DNA of 5,342 nt, taken from contig JAJRTK010000257.1 in assembly GCA_024278345.1 (NCBI GenBank), positions 1-5,342 of the forward strand. Direction: 5' to 3'. The notes under the pieces were generated by a model, which did no database searches, was not told the DNA's origin, and was given only the letters and a program-made list of their open reading frames with translations. Of this stretch, positions 5,256 to 5,342 are shown piece after piece. The translations under genes were made by a program, and so were the position numbers. How positions within the stretch are numbered: position 1 is the first letter of the stretch; the number at the start of each line of letters is the position of its first letter. The stretch is from a bacterium (GTDB taxonomy: Bacteria; CSSED10-310; JAJRTK01).

Positions 5256-5342
5256 GTGGGTCCAGGGAGCTGGCTCCCTGGCGTGGGTCTGGGAGCGGCG
5301 CTCCCAGCGGAGGTCCGGAGGCAGAGCCTCCGCCGGGTTCCA
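5256..5342. repeat. Tandem stem-loop array of 26-27 base units, truncated by the window edge
   Basis: Three units follow one another without gaps: 5256-5282, 5283-5308 and 5309-5334. Each starts with a short linker (GTGGGTC, GTGGGTC, GGAGGTC) and contains a perfect stem-loop. Stem 1 pairs CCAGGGAGC (5262-5270) with GCTCCCTGG (5273-5281). Stem 2 pairs CTGGGAGCG (5289-5297) with CGCTCCCAG (5299-5307). Stem 3 pairs CGGAGGC (5316-5322) with GCCTCCG (5326-5332). The following GGGTTCCA (5335-5342) looks like the start of a fourth unit. The stems differ in sequence but stay fully paired, which points to selection on structure. Related short palindromic repeats are known between genes in many bacteria, and I recall similar GGAGGC-AGA-GCCTCC elements, but I cannot name the family. 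Confidence 0.8.

Noticed and set aside
5256-5342. CRISPR array
   Set aside because: The units are short, directly adjacent and not separated by unique spacers, and the repeated part is a variable stem-loop rather than a constant repeat.

Overview
The window carries five protein-coding genes, one of them cut by the left edge, and ends in a compact array of DNA hairpins. The organism looks like a Gram-negative bacterium of moderately high GC: two products have Sec-type signal peptides for export, one of them a YceI-like periplasmic protein, and the Shine-Dalgarno sites are clear. The kinase-fold protein with a long disordered tail and the stem-loop repeats would fit the Planctomycetes-Verrucomicrobia group, but that placement is a guess and no ribosomal or other marker gene is present.

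Layout. At 1-570 on the minus strand lies a YceI-family exported protein, truncated at its C-terminus. A 214-base divergent intergenic region follows. At 785-2080 (+) is an unusual membrane protein: an N-terminal anchor, a rhodanese domain without its catalytic cysteine, about seven more membrane helices, and a cluster of five cysteines between two helices. After a 279-base gap holding a GC-rich hairpin comes a small exported protein at 2360-2845 (+), resembling DUF2914. It converges, with only 17 bases between stop codons, on ridA at 2863-3246 (-), a reactive enamine/imine deaminase with its binding residues intact. Divergent from ridA, at 3414-5147 (+), is a 577-residue protein kinase-fold protein. 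The expected catalytic Asp, catalytic Asn and DFG Asp are all replaced, so it is almost certainly a pseudokinase. Its long acidic tail carries a short motif three times at about 80-residue spacing.

The final 90 bases hold three successive perfect stem-loops in units of 26-27 bases, with stem sequences that differ by compensating changes. The array appears to run off the right edge.

There is no evident pathway linking all the genes. YceI, the membrane protein and the DUF2914-like protein act in the envelope, whereas RidA and the pseudokinase are predicted to be cytoplasmic. The most interesting items are the pseudokinase with its repeated tail motif, the rhodanese/cysteine-cluster membrane protein, and the hairpin array. 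None could be compared with databases here.
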